Below, piece after piece: positions 28,694-37,808 of a DNA stretch of 64,000 nt; within the stretch, counting starts at the first letter, position 1; each line of letters begins with the position of its first letter. The stretch is from Sinorhizobium shofinae (GTDB taxonomy: Bacteria > Pseudomonadota > Alphaproteobacteria > Rhizobiales > Rhizobiaceae), in NCBI GenBank assembly GCA_001704765.1, contig MBFK01000150.1, positions 70,969 to 134,968 on the forward strand, written 5' to 3'. Under the pieces are notes generated by a model. The model did no database searches. It had not been told where the DNA came from and saw only the letters and a program-made list of their open reading frames with translations. A program made the translations under genes and the position numbers.

Positions 28694-30174
28694 TCGTACT
28701 GTTCCCGATATTTGCGCACGATGTAGAGCGCATAGATGTTGAGGCCGAGCGTGATGACGAAGAGCGTGATGCCGAGCGCGAAGGCGACCAGCGTCTGCGG
28801 CGAGGTGAACTCCAGGTCACCGGTGAGCTGGTGGACGATCTTCACCGTCACCGTTGTCATCGGCTCGAAGGGATTGAGTTGCATGCGCGCGGCGACGCCT
28901 GCGGCAAGCACGACGATCATCGTTTCGCCGACCGCACGCGAGGCGGTCAGCAGCAGCGCTCCGACAATTCCAGGCAGCGCGGCGGGAAGAATGACCCTCT
29001 TGACCGTCTCCGAGCGCGTCGCGCCGAGGCCGAGCGAACCGTCGCGCAGTGCCCGCGGCACCTGCGTGATGATATCATCCGAGAGCGACGAGACGAACGG
29101 AATGAGCATGATGCCCATGACGATGCCGGCCGTGAGCACGCTCTGCGCCTGAATAAAGTTCTGATAGTTGCCGGTGAGGAGGCCGTTCAGTTGCGCGGAG
29201 ATATCGCGCAGGAACGGTCCGACGGTCACGAGGGCGAAGAAGCCGTAGACGATCGTCGGGATGCCGGCGAGCACCTCCAGGAGCGGCTTCGCTATCGAAC
29301 GCAGCCGCGGACTGGCATACTCGGCCATGTAGATGGCGGCGAACAGGCCGATCGGCACGGCGAACAACATGGCGACGAAGGCGATATAGAGCGTGCCACC
29401 GAGAAGCGGCAGCAGGCCGAACTGGCCGGAGGCATCCTCGCTGCCGGCCGCTGCGAAGCGCGGGTCCCAGACCGTACCGAAGAAGAACTCCGCCGGCGAA
29501 ACCATGCTGAAGAACCGGCCGGCCTCCGACAGCATCGAGCCGATGATGCCGATCGTCGTCAGGATGGCGATCGACGAAGCGACGACGAGCGAGCCGAGCA
29601 TGACGCGCTCGACCTGGTTGCGGGCGCGAAAGCGGGCGGTCAGATTGCGCATCGCATAGAGGCCGCCGACGACGGCGACAAGCAGCACGACGGCGCTCAT
29701 CAGCCAGCGGCTATAGCCCCGCATCGCGTTGAATTGTTGTGCCGCCTCGACCATGAAGGGTTGGCCTTCACCGGCAAGTGCTACGCCCTTGGCGGCGAGC
29801 GCCTCGCGCAGATTGGCCGAGCCGTCCTTGACCGCTTCGATTTCCGTCGCGCTCAGGCGATCAAGCCCCGTAGCGACGGCCTTCACCTGGCCGAGAGCGA
29901 GCTGGACCGTCGCTTCACCTTGGCTTTGGACCGTATCGGGAAGCGCCGAACGAACGGCGGAATCGATATAGAGCGGCGAGGCGATCAGCCACGCCCCAAG
30001 CACCAGGACGGCCGGCAATACAGCCCAGATGGCGACATAGCTGCCATGGTAGCCCGGCAGGGAATGCAAGGTGGCAAGCTTGTGGCCGGACAGGGCGAGC
30101 GAACGGGCACGGCCGGCGAAATAGGCAACGAAACCAATCAAAAGAATGATCAGGAGAAGGAGCGAGGTACTCAT
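28690..30174 (-). CDS. pstC: Phosphate ABC transporter permease PstC
   Basis: 494 residues, again a long rhizobial form. It has an N-terminal membrane pair and periplasmic loop (about 1-190) and a C-terminal permease core with YASPRLRSIAKPLLEVLAGIPTIVYGFFALVTV and the EAA-type loop SLGLGATRSETVKRVILPAALPGI. The ATG at 30174 (MSTSLLL) is preferred over one two codons earlier. It is paired with PstA in the membrane. Confidence 0.95.
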   Translation of the reverse strand: MSTSLLLLIILLIGFVAYFAGRARSLALSGHKLATLHSLPGYHGSYVAIWAVLPAVLVLGAWLIASPLYIDSAVRSALPDTVQSQGEATVQLALGQVKAVATGLDRLSATEIEAVKDGSANLREALAAKGVALAGEGQPFMVEAAQQFNAMRGYSRWLMSAVVLLVAVVGGLYAMRNLTARFRARNQVERVMLGSLVVASSIAILTTIGIIGSMLSEAGRFFSMVSPAEFFFGTVWDPRFAAAGSEDASGQFGLLPLLGGTLYIAFVAMLFAVPIGLFAAIYMAEYASPRLRSIAKPLLEVLAGIPTIVYGFFALVTVGPFLRDISAQLNGLLTGNYQNFIQAQSVLTAGIVMGIMLIPFVSSLSDDIITQVPRALRDGSLGLGATRSETVKRVILPAALPGIVGALLLTASRAVGETMIVVLAAGVAARMQLNPFEPMTTVTVKIVHQLTGDLEFTSPQTLVAFALGITLFVITLGLNIYALYIVRKYREQYE

Positions 30175-30233
30175 CGGCACGTCTCCACGGCAGGGCCGTC
30201 AAAAGCCACCGGAAAATGATCGAATTATGCAAG

Positions 30234-30264
30234 GTCCCGGCGCAGCCGAAAGCTGCACCGGGAC
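30234..30264 (-). terminator. Stem-loop between pstS and pstC
   Basis: GTCCCGG-c-GCAGC pairs with GCTGC-a-CCGGGAC around a CGAAA loop, 10 bases after pstS. It has no T-run, so it is more likely an attenuator or mRNA 3'-end stabiliser that keeps PstS in excess over the permease. Confidence 0.65.
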
Positions 30265-30274
30265 GTCGTCTTGA

Positions 30275-31309
30275 TCAGAGCAGATTGCCGGCTTCGAAGG
30301 CCTTGCGAATTTCTTCGCGCTCGGCATCGGGCGCGGCAACCAGGCCGTATTCGGCGAGCGGGCCGTCGGGGCCGATCATCTGGTCGTCGACGAAGAATTC
30401 GACATATTCCTTGAGGCCCGGGATAACGCCGAGATGCGCCTTCTTGACGTAGAAGAACAGCGGGCGGGAAACCGGATATTCGCCGGAAGCAATCGTCTCG
30501 GTCGAGGGAGCGACGCCGTTGACGGTCGCGACCTTCAGCTTGTCGGCGTTGTTTTCGTAGAACGAAAGACCAAAGACGCCGATGCCACTCTTGTTGGAGG
30601 CGATGCGGGCCAGCGTTTCGGTGTAGTCGCCGTCGATGTCGACGGCCAGGCCGTCCTTGCGTACGGCAACGCACTTCTTGGCGGCGGCCTTCTCGTCGCT
30701 GATCGCAGCCTTGATAACGTCCAGGGCGCCTGCAGCCTTGCAGCCGGTGGCAAGGATCTTCTCTTCGAAGACTTCGCGCGTGCCGTGCTTTTCACCCGGG
30801 ATGTAGGCGGCGATCTCGGCATCCGGCAGCGAAGCGTCGACTTCCGACCACTTCTTATAAGGGTTGGCGGCGAGCTTGCCATCGACGACGACTTCAGCGG
30901 CCAGCGCCTTATAGAGGTGCTCCGGCTTCAGCGCGATGTCGGCATTGCCGGAGTCGGTCGCGAAGACGATACCATCATAACCGATCTTGATTTCCTGGAT
31001 CTCGGTTACGCCGGCCGCCTTGCAGGCCTCGATCTCGCTGTCCTTGATCTTGCGCGAGGAGTTGGCGATGTCGATCGTGTCTTCGCCGACGCCCTTGCAG
31101 AATTCCTTCAGGCCGGCGGAAGAGCCGCCGGATTCGACGACCGGGGTCTTGAAGTCCGGGAACGCCTCGCCGAAGCTCTCGGCGACGATCTTTGCATAGG
31201 GAAGAACGGTCGAGGAGCCAGCGACCTGGATCTGGTCACGAGCTGCTGCGGCGCCCGCGAAAGCGGCGGATGCAACCAGCGCCGCTACAGTGAGTTTAAG
31301 GACTTTCAT
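30275..31309 (-). CDS. pstS: Periplasmic phosphate-binding protein PstS
   Basis: 344 residues with an N-terminal signal peptide (LTVAALVASAAFAGAAAA). Phosphate-binding motifs are AGSSTVLPYA near the mature start and ESGGSSAGLKEFCKGVGEDTIDIANSSRKI. It delivers phosphate to PstC/PstA. It is directly behind the PHO box at about 31413-31441 and followed by a stem-loop. Confidence 0.96.
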   Translation of the reverse strand: MKVLKLTVAALVASAAFAGAAAARDQIQVAGSSTVLPYAKIVAESFGEAFPDFKTPVVESGGSSAGLKEFCKGVGEDTIDIANSSRKIKDSEIEACKAAGVTEIQEIKIGYDGIVFATDSGNADIALKPEHLYKALAAEVVVDGKLAANPYKKWSEVDASLPDAEIAAYIPGEKHGTREVFEEKILATGCKAAGALDVIKAAISDEKAAAKKCVAVRKDGLAVDIDGDYTETLARIASNKSGIGVFGLSFYENNADKLKVATVNGVAPSTETIASGEYPVSRPLFFYVKKAHLGVIPGLKEYVEFFVDDQMIGPDGPLAEYGLVAAPDAEREEIRKAFEAGNLL

Positions 31310-31412
31310 TGATGTTCTCCCGGAATGGGCTCGTGTTGGTGCGCTAAGGATCCAGCGCTCTCTTCGCCGTTTGATCGGCTGCCCTAGTTAGCCGCCGATG
31401 GATACAAGTTTT

Positions 31413-31441
31413 ATGTCAATTCGGTGAAACATTTATGACAG
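31413..31441 (-). promoter_or_regulatory. PHO box of the pst operon
   Basis: On the minus strand, seven-base units recur every 11 bases: CTGTCAT, GTTTCAC, TTGACAT (and a weaker CTTGTAT beyond), with AT-rich four-base spacers AAAT, CGAA, AAAA. This is the PhoB-binding layout (CTGTCAT plus AT-rich spacer), ~105 bases before pstS. Confidence 0.88.
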
Positions 31442-31502
31442 ACTAAGTTATTGAATATGTTGTTATATTTTGGATCGCCTCAGCCGTCGCACCGTTTTTG
31501 TG

Positions 31503-32762
31503 TCAGAAGCGGACCGTGAACACCGTCCCCTTGCCGACCTCCGAATGAATGAGCAGACGGGCGCGGTGGCGGGTCAGGATATGCTTGACGATGGCAAGCC
31601 CCAGCCCGGTCCCCTTTTTCGACCGACTCGCCTCCACATTGACCCGGTAGAAACGCTCGGTGATCCGCGGCACATGCTCGGCCGGGATGCCCGGACCGTA
31701 ATCGATGACCGTTATTTCCGCTTGCCCCCCCTTGCCCGTCAGCCGCACGTCGACCTTCTTGCCTTCCTGGCCATATTTGCAGGCGTTCTCGATGAGATTC
31801 TCGAAGACCTCGATCAGTTCATCGCGATCGCCCTGGACGAAGACGGGCTCCTCGGGCACGTCAAGCGCGATTGTCACGTCGAGATCGCCTGCCAGCGGCG
31901 CGAGGCTGTCGCGCACATGTCCGAGCAGCGGCACCAGGTCGACCGAGTCTTCCGGGGCGATGTGCGACTTCAACTCCAGCCTCGACAGAGAGAGAAGATC
32001 GTCGACGAGGCGGCTCATGCGGGTTACCTGCTCATGCATGATGCCGAAGAATTTCTCCTGCGCCTTCGTGTCGTTGCGCGCCGGCCCTTCCAGCGTCTCG
32101 ATGAAGCCGCGCAGCGAAGCGAGCGGCGTGCGCAGCTCGTGGCTGGCATTGGCGACGAAGTCGGATCGCATGCGGTCGATGCGGCGGGTCTGCGAGATGT
32201 CGCGATAGGTCAGCATGAAGACCCGCCCGCCCTGCCCGTCGCCGCCGATATCCGCCGGAGCGACGCGGACGACATAGACCGCATCCGAAGGCAACCGTTC
32301 CGAATGCTCGATCTGATTGACCTTGCCCGTCGCGATGGTCTCGCGCACCATGTCGAGTATTCCGGGGGAGCGTACACGCGCTGAAAGGTAGCTTTCCGGG
32401 GGGATCGTGCCGAAGGCCTTCTCGGCGGCAGCGTTCTGGAAAAGGACGGTCTCGTCCGCGGCGATGACGAGCACTGGCATATCGAGCGCGTTCAGCACGG
32501 GGATCAGCGGGTCCGTCCGCGTCTCCGTCACCCTCGGCGCTGCCTCCGGCACCGGCTCCGCCGACGGGGCACTTCGTTTGAGAAGGGCTGCCACCAGGAC
32601 GATCCAGAAGGGAAGCACCGCCAGGACATGGATACCGGCGAAGGCGGCGAGGACGGCAAGCACGATCGAGAGGCCGAGAATCCCGCGCTCTGCCTTCAGC
32701 TTCGGCAGCAGGCCGTGCCAGAACACCTTCGCGCCATCCAAGACGATGCCCTCGTTGTCCAA
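31503..32762 (-). CDS. phoR: Phosphate sensor histidine kinase PhoR
   Basis: 419 residues from a TTG start at 32762. Two membrane helices lie near the N-terminus (GILGLSIVLAVLAAFAGIHVLAVLPFWIVLVAALL), then a PAS domain (LNALDMPVLVIAADETVLFQNAAAEKAFG), the His208 box (ASHELRTPLASLRGF) and the ATPase domain (NLIENACKYG, DYGPGIP, GTGLGLAIVKHIL). TTG 32762 has GGGAGGCGGCAAA just upstream and avoids an Arg/His-rich extension that would reach the RIME repeat near 32963. It phosphorylates PhoB. The downstream gene is pstS. Confidence 0.9.
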   Translation of the reverse strand: MDNEGIVLDGAKVFWHGLLPKLKAERGILGLSIVLAVLAAFAGIHVLAVLPFWIVLVAALLKRSAPSAEPVPEAAPRVTETRTDPLIPVLNALDMPVLVIAADETVLFQNAAAEKAFGTIPPESYLSARVRSPGILDMVRETIATGKVNQIEHSERLPSDAVYVVRVAPADIGGDGQGGRVFMLTYRDISQTRRIDRMRSDFVANASHELRTPLASLRGFIETLEGPARNDTKAQEKFFGIMHEQVTRMSRLVDDLLSLSRLELKSHIAPEDSVDLVPLLGHVRDSLAPLAGDLDVTIALDVPEEPVFVQGDRDELIEVFENLIENACKYGQEGKKVDVRLTGKGGQAEITVIDYGPGIPAEHVPRITERFYRVNVEASRSKKGTGLGLAIVKHILTRHRARLLIHSEVGKGTVFTVRF

Positions 32763-33094
32763 TTTGCCGCCTCCCGAACCATAAGGAACTTCACGCCACT
32801 CGATATTCGTGGCGAATACCCGCGAATGTGGAGAGGTCCCGGCCGGAAATCGCCTCAGCATTCCGGCCCACCCGCTCCGGCCATCAGGGCAGAGATAGCG
32901 GCGCTTCATGACATGATTTTCACGACATGCTTGAATCTGCAATGTAATTATGGCCTCCTCCACTGCATGTTTCCTTAAATCCTAGCCGATTTAAGGATGA
33001 AAACATGCAGCATACGAAGTGCTAAAGCGACCTTTGTGAGTCTGAAAACACGCACGGCGCTGTGGTGAAATCGACGTCAGCGGGAGGAAGGCAA
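32763..33094. other. phoR/ppk2 divergent intergenic region
   Basis: 332 bases between divergent phoR and ppk2. Most of the right half is the inverted RIME-like repeat. The phoR promoter should lie near 32770-32960. I see no good PHO box here for either gene. Confidence 0.5.
32964..33065 (-). repeat. RIME-like intergenic repeat, copy 2
   Basis: Inverted copy of the element at 21524-21622. Read on the minus strand it has CAGCGCCGTGCGTG, ACTCACAAAGGTCGC, AGCACTTCGTATGCTGCATG and the long hairpin CCTTAAATC/GATTTAAGG bounded by GCATGTT/AACATGC. Confidence 0.82.
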
Positions 33095-33997
33095 ATGGCT
33101 CTGGAACAGGCACCGACTGCGGGCGCGCCGGGAAGCCGGGCGGTCGAGCTTGCGATCGGCGGCAAGACCCGGGTGTTCGACATCGACAATCCGGAGCTGC
33201 CGAAATGGATCGATGACGAAGCCTTTTCCTCCGACGACTATCCTTATGAGAAAAAGCTCAGCGAGGAGGAATACGAGGAAACGCTGACGAAGCTGCAGAT
33301 CGAGCTCGTCAAGGTCCAGTTTTGGATGCAGGCGACCGGCAAGCGCGTCATGGCCGTTTTCGAGGGGCGCGATGCAGCCGGCAAGGGCGGCGCCATCCAC
33401 GCGACGACCGCCTATATGAACCCCCGTTCCGCGCGCGTCGTCGCGCTCACCAAACCCACCGAGACCGAGCGCGGCCAGTGGTACTTCCAGCGCTATGTCT
33501 CGACCTTCCCGACGGCCGGCGAATTCGTTCTCTTCGATCGTTCCTGGTACAACCGCGCCGGCGTGGAGCCGGTGATGGGCTTCTGCAAGCCGGAGCAATA
33601 CGAGCACTTTCTCAAGGAGACGCCGCGCTTCGAAAAGATGATCGTCAACGAGGGCATCCAGCTCTTCAAATTCTGGCTCAATATCGGTCGGGAGATGCAA
33701 TTGAAGCGGTTTCACGACCGCCGGCATGATCCGCTGAAGATCTGGAAGCTGTCGCCGATGGACATAGCGGCGCTGACGAACTGGGACGACTACACCGAGA
33801 AGCGCGACCGGATGTTGAAGGAAACGCATACGGACCATGCGCCGTGGACCGTCATCCGTGGCAATGACAAGCGCCGCGCCAGGATCAACCTGATCCGCCA
33901 CATGCTTACGAAGCTTGATTACGACGGCAAGGACAAGACGGCGATCGGCAAGGTGGACGACAAGGTCATCGGCTCCGGGCCCGGCTTCCTCAGGTGA
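33095..33997 (+). CDS. ppk2: Polyphosphate kinase 2
   Basis: 300 residues; a P-loop PPK2 that transfers phosphate between polyphosphate and nucleotides, mainly making ATP/GTP from polyP. Walker A is [11 protein letters not shown], the lid region [21 protein letters not shown] and Walker-B-like [18 protein letters not shown]. It is very close to the structurally studied S. meliloti enzyme of the same length. The ATG at 33095 has GGAGGAAGGCAA upstream; the frame is open from 33062. Location next to phoR/pst suits phosphate storage metabolism. Confidence 0.95.
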   Translation: MALEQAPTAGAPGSRAVELAIGGKTRVFDIDNPELPKWIDDEAFSSDDYPYEKKLSEEEYEETLTKLQIELVKVQFWMQATGKRVMAVFEGRDAAGKGGAIHATTAYMNPRSARVVALTKPTETERGQWYFQRYVSTFPTAGEFVLFDRSWYNRAGVEPVMGFCKPEQYEHFLKETPRFEKMIVNEGIQLFKFWLNIGREMQLKRFHDRRHDPLKIWKLSPMDIAALTNWDDYTEKRDRMLKETHTDHAPWTVIRGNDKRRARINLIRHMLTKLDYDGKDKTAIGKVDDKVIGSGPGFLR

Positions 33998-33998
33998 T

Positions 33999-34111
33999 AG
34001 AGCGGGATGAGGAAATGTGTGCGCGGTTTTCCGCCCGCATCCCGCTCTGACTTCTCAGAAGCGATCACGTCCATGATTTTGGGGTCGAACCGACACAAAA
34101 TCATCGTGATC
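33999..34111. repeat. Composite of two palindromic intergenic elements
   Basis: Element one, 33999-34048, has arms AGAGCGGGATG and CATCCCGCTCT around GAGGAAATG and GGTTTTCCGCC. Element two, 34063-34111, has arms GATCACG...ATGATTTTG and CAAAATCAT-c-GTGATC. They fill the gap between convergent ppk2 and the next gene and may end transcription from both sides. Confidence 0.75.
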
Positions 34112-34148
34112 CAGTAGCGCGACGCCCGACCGCGTCGCAAAACGCGGA

Positions 34149-35312
34149 TCATTGTCCCGGCAGTACGCGGATCGCAAAGAGGTCCAGGCTGTTGCCGGAG
34201 CCGTTGACGTCGCTGTTGATCAGCAACTTTCCGGATCCGCTCGGCGCGAGACTGCGCTCGAAGCTGATCTTGAACAGCATGTCCACGCGCTCGTCATGCG
34301 CGGTGAAACGATGACGACCACAGGCGCCGAGCGCCGAAAAATCACATTCAACCGCGAACTCCGTCGTCTTGCCCGGAAGCGCCTGGACGCTCAACGCCAG
34401 CGTCGAGGACTTGCCCGAGAGCTTTGCGAGAACATCGGCGGGAATGTCGATCGCCACCTCACCCTCCTTCGACGCAGCCGCCGACGTCACCCGGACGCGT
34501 TCGCCGCCATCGTCGTCGAACGGCTCCGCGCTGGCGCGGGCGCCAGGCTTGACGGCCGCTGCATCTGCCGACGTGAAGACCTCGATCCACTCGCCGGAGA
34601 AACCCTCTTGCGCGCCAAGGGTCGGCAAACCGGCCGCGCCGGGGAAGTCCTCCGTCTCCACGACCGCCGGCGGATTGGCGACGTTGGTGTCGCGCTCGGC
34701 GGGCGATTTCAAGAGATCATTGGTCTGAACCCACCAGACGCCCGCAGCTGCCGCTGCGGCGAGTGTGGCGACAACCATGACGAAGGAGAGAAGCCGACCG
34801 CGTCTACGCTTGCGCGGACGCTTTTCGGTGATACCCAGATCCGGCGCACTCGAGCCGGCCTTTTCCGCGTCGGCGGACTTTTCGCCAGCAGTCACCGACT
34901 GCGTCGAAAGCACTGGCCCGTCGCGCTCCGGGCGCAGGGCGTCGAGGCCGCCGTCCCCGGCCGATGCCGGCCGTGCCTCCGCCTTGAAACCCGGCTCCTG
35001 CCGCGCCGAGGCGTCCGCGCCGGCAGAGCCTCGCCCTGCCGCATCGCCCTTGCCTTTCACGTCTGCGAGGCTCACGACGGGCGTGGTGACCCGCGCCTTC
35101 AAGGCCGCGCGCTCCTCCGTCTCGATCGCATGAATGACCGCCTCCAGCCGGTGGCGCTGCTTGGCGATGATTTCCGGGTCCTCGATCTCTTGCTTCTGGA
35201 GGCCGTTTTCCAGCGCCTGACGGGCCGACTGATAGATCCGCGCGCGGACTTCCGCATTGCTCCGCTCAGAGCGTTCCAGTGCATTCCTGATCGCAGTCTC
35301 GAGTCCGCTCAC
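34149..35312 (-). CDS. Unknown membrane-anchored protein
   Basis: 387 residues, not assigned to a named family. The first ~70 residues are a charged helical domain (ETAIRNALERSERSNAEVRARIYQSARQALENGL). Next come an Ala/Asp/Ser-rich linker, a basic stop-transfer patch (KRPRKRRRGR) and one membrane helix near 174-196 (LLSFVMVVATLAAAAAAGVWW). The C-terminal ~190 residues should be periplasmic and beta-rich (WIEVFTSADAAAVKPGARA, HRFTAHDERVDMLFKISFERSL, DLFAIRVLPGQ) with two cysteines (CDFSALGACG). The shape suggests a cell-envelope or signalling role, but no function can be stated. Confidence 0.75.
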   Translation of the reverse strand: MSGLETAIRNALERSERSNAEVRARIYQSARQALENGLQKQEIEDPEIIAKQRHRLEAVIHAIETEERAALKARVTTPVVSLADVKGKGDAAGRGSAGADASARQEPGFKAEARPASAGDGGLDALRPERDGPVLSTQSVTAGEKSADAEKAGSSAPDLGITEKRPRKRRRGRLLSFVMVVATLAAAAAAGVWWVQTNDLLKSPAERDTNVANPPAVVETEDFPGAAGLPTLGAQEGFSGEWIEVFTSADAAAVKPGARASAEPFDDDGGERVRVTSAAASKEGEVAIDIPADVLAKLSGKSSTLALSVQALPGKTTEFAVECDFSALGACGRHRFTAHDERVDMLFKISFERSLAPSGSGKLLINSDVNGSGNSLDLFAIRVLPGQ

Positions 35313-35547
35313 ATCAAATCCTTCTGCACACCGAACGTTACGCCCCCAACGGGCGTACGCATGATAGGCTCCGCCCCTTCCCGCTGCACGCCGTTGGTTT
35401 TATTAACGATTGGGTAACCGCTGCTTTCGGAATCTGCAAGTCCGCCAGCGCTGCCGCCGGGTCTTCCGCGGTGAAAAGACGCTTGACCCGGCGAAATGCG
35501 CGGCGAAATACCTCTCTTTGCAAGCGCGACCATTGCTGCTATCTACA

Positions 35548-35569
35548 TTTACGTTTACGCAAACGTCAA
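35548..35569 (+). promoter_or_regulatory. Palindromic operator (site 2)
   Basis: Arms TTTACGTTT and AAACGTCAA around ACGC. It differs from the fad-operon site at 4486-4507 by a single base and ends 28 bases before the flavin oxidoreductase ATG. Confidence 0.78.
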
Positions 35570-35597
35570 AAAATTGGGATGGAGAGAGAGAGACCCG

Positions 35598-36608
35598 ATG
35601 CCGTTGCCGCCAATTCTTTCCGGAACGACGAGACTGCCGGTTGTCGGCGCTCCGCTTTTCATCGTCTCGCATCCCCGGCTGACAATTGCGCAATGTAAGG
35701 CGGGCGTCATCGGCGCGTTCCCGGCGCTCAACGCTCGTCCGCAAGCACAGCTCGACGAATGGCTCGCCGAAATCACCGAAACGCTCGCCGACCACGACGT
35801 CAGGCATCCCGACCGGCCAGCGGCACCCTTTGCCGTCAACCAGATCGTCCACAAGTCGAACACCAGGCTCGAACAGGACCTGATGCTCTGCGTCAAATAC
35901 AAGGTGCCGATCGTCATATCCTCGCTCGGTGCGGTTCCGGAGGTCAACGCTGCGATCCACTCCTATGGCGGCATCGTGCTTCACGACGTCATCAACAACC
36001 GCCATGCGAACTCGGCGATCCGCAAGGGAGCCGACGGACTGATTGCGGTCGCCGCCGGCGCTGGCGGCCATGCCGGGACGCTCTCGCCCTTCGCGCTCAT
36101 CCAGGAAATCCGTGCCTGGTTCGACGGGCCGCTGCTCCTCTCGGGCGCGATCGCCACCGGCGGCGCCATCCTCGCGGCAGAGGCGATGGGCGCCGACATG
36201 GCCTATATCGGCTCCCCCTTCATCGCCACCGAAGAGGCTCGCGCCAGCGACGCCTACAAGCAGATGATCGTCGACAGCAGCGCCGCCGACATCGTCTATT
36301 CCAACTTTTTCACCGGCATTCACGGCAACTATCTCAAGGCCTCGATCCGCGCCGCCGGGATGGATCCGGACAGCCTGCCGGAGGCCGACCCGTCGAAGAT
36401 GGATTTCGGCAAGGCATCGGACGGAGCCAAGGCCTGGAAGGACATCTGGGGCTGCGGCCAGGGCATCGGCGCCATTCGCGAGATCGGCACGGTCGGCCAA
36501 TTGGTCGATCGGCTGGAACGCGAGTATGAGGCCGCACGCGCCCGCCTCGGGCTCGCATTCCCCGGCGACCTGGACGCGCCGAAGGAATTTTCACGTTCTC
36601 GAAACTGA
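35598..36608 (+). CDS. Nitronate monooxygenase-like flavin oxidoreductase
   Basis: 336 residues, FMN-binding TIM barrel of the 2-nitropropane dioxygenase/NMO group. Motifs: GAPLFIVSHPRLT, AVNQIVHKSN, GAGGHAG (seen as AAGAGGHAGTLSPFAL), LSGAIATGGAILAAEAMGADMAYIGSPFIAT. Relatives include nitronate monooxygenases and FabK-like enoyl reductases, so the substrate is open. The ATG at 35598 follows GGAGAGAGAGAGA; the frame upstream crosses the operator. Sharing the fad-type operator hints at a role around fatty-acid breakdown. Confidence 0.88.
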   Translation: MPLPPILSGTTRLPVVGAPLFIVSHPRLTIAQCKAGVIGAFPALNARPQAQLDEWLAEITETLADHDVRHPDRPAAPFAVNQIVHKSNTRLEQDLMLCVKYKVPIVISSLGAVPEVNAAIHSYGGIVLHDVINNRHANSAIRKGADGLIAVAAGAGGHAGTLSPFALIQEIRAWFDGPLLLSGAIATGGAILAAEAMGADMAYIGSPFIATEEARASDAYKQMIVDSSAADIVYSNFFTGIHGNYLKASIRAAGMDPDSLPEADPSKMDFGKASDGAKAWKDIWGCGQGIGAIREIGTVGQLVDRLEREYEAARARLGLAFPGDLDAPKEFSRSRN

Positions 36609-36685
36609 TGGCTTGAAATCTTGGCGCTTTGCGTTTATCAGCGCCTCACATTCGTTCCGCGGCCACCCGCGGAACCGCCTCAAGG

Positions 36686-36761
36686 GCCGCTTTAGCTCAG
36701 TCGGTAGAGCACATCATTCGTAATGATGGGGTCACGTGTTCGAGTCACGTAAGCGGCACCA
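36686..36761 (+). tRNA. tRNA-Thr (anticodon CGT)
   Basis: 76-base cloverleaf: GCCGCTT/AAGCGGC acceptor, GCTC/GAGC D-arm, anticodon loop TTCGTAA giving CGT with stem CATCA/TGATG, T-arm ACGTG/CACGT with TTCGAGT, and encoded ACCA end. Confidence 0.97.
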
Positions 36762-36859
36762 TTTCTTCCATAGATGAGCGTATTCGACCTTGGCCAGGTA
36801 CGTGAGCGCCAGAACTCGATGCGCGAACACGCGACGCCGTCGCTGCGGCGTTCCGCTGT

Positions 36860-37801
36860 TCACGTATAGAAATACCGCGTCAGATGAAAGAAGACGGGTG
36901 CCGCGAAGCTCAGCGAATCCATGCGATCGAGCACGCCGCCATGGCCGGAAATCATCGTGCCCCAATCCTTCACGCCCATCGAGCGTTTGACGGCCGACAG
37001 CGACAGGCCGCCCAGGAAGCCCATGGCGACGATGGCGAGCGCCATTGCCGCGGCCTCAAGGGGCGTGAACGGGGTTATCCACCAGAGGCCGGCCCCGGCG
37101 GCGACGGCGGCGAGGCCGCCGCCGACAAGGCCTTCGACGGTCTTCGAGGGGCTGACGACGGGTGCCACCTTCGTCCTGCCGAACAGCTTGCCGAAGACGT
37201 ACTGCATCACGTCGCTGAACTGCGCGATGGTGATCAGGAAGAAGAGCAGCAGGAACCCCTCACGTGGACGGCCAGGGATGTCGAGCGTCAACAACGCAGG
37301 AGCATGGCTGATGCAATAGACCGTCAGCATCAGCCCCCATTGGATGCGCGACACGCGCAGCAGGAACTCTTCCGGATCGCCCTTCAACGCCGCAAGGCTC
37401 GGGAGCAGGAGAAAGCCATAGACGGGGATCAGGATCGTGAACAGCGCGTACCAGTCGATCCAGATCAGCCAGTACTGGAGCGGCAGCAGCACGTAAAAGG
37501 CGGCGACCAGGGGCAGGTGATCGGCGCCGCGCGTTGGCATCAGCGATATGAACTCGCGCAGCGTATAGAAAGAGGTGAGTGCGAAAAGCACCACGGTTAC
37601 GCCCCGGCCGAGACCGAAGCTGACCGCGAAGATCGCGACCATCACCCACCAGGCCTTTATGCGGGCGTTGAGGTTTTCCACCGTCGCCCGGCCGTTTTCG
37701 GAGGTCACCTTGCGCGAGAGCGCAAAGCCGATCACCGAGGCAATGCCGAGCAGCGCGCAGATGCCGCCGAAGAGAATGAACAGCTTGTCGCTCAAAGACA
37801 T
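36860..37801 (-). CDS. Phosphatidate cytidylyltransferase family protein
   Basis: 313 residues, multi-span membrane enzyme expected to make CDP-diacylglycerol from phosphatidate and CTP. The full CdsA signature is near the C-terminus: SAVKRSMGVKDWGTMISGHGGVLDRMD. At least seven hydrophobic segments precede it. The ATG at 37801 begins MSLSDKLFILFGG. It is third in a minus-strand cluster after a CDP-alcohol transferase and a PlsC-like acyltransferase, and is probably not the housekeeping cdsA, which in rhizobia lies in the frr/uppS/dxr region. Confidence 0.9.
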   Translation of the reverse strand: MSLSDKLFILFGGICALLGIASVIGFALSRKVTSENGRATVENLNARIKAWWVMVAIFAVSFGLGRGVTVVLFALTSFYTLREFISLMPTRGADHLPLVAAFYVLLPLQYWLIWIDWYALFTILIPVYGFLLLPSLAALKGDPEEFLLRVSRIQWGLMLTVYCISHAPALLTLDIPGRPREGFLLLFFLITIAQFSDVMQYVFGKLFGRTKVAPVVSPSKTVEGLVGGGLAAVAAGAGLWWITPFTPLEAAAMALAIVAMGFLGGLSLSAVKRSMGVKDWGTMISGHGGVLDRMDSLSFAAPVFFHLTRYFYT

Positions 37802-37808
37802 GGCGGCC

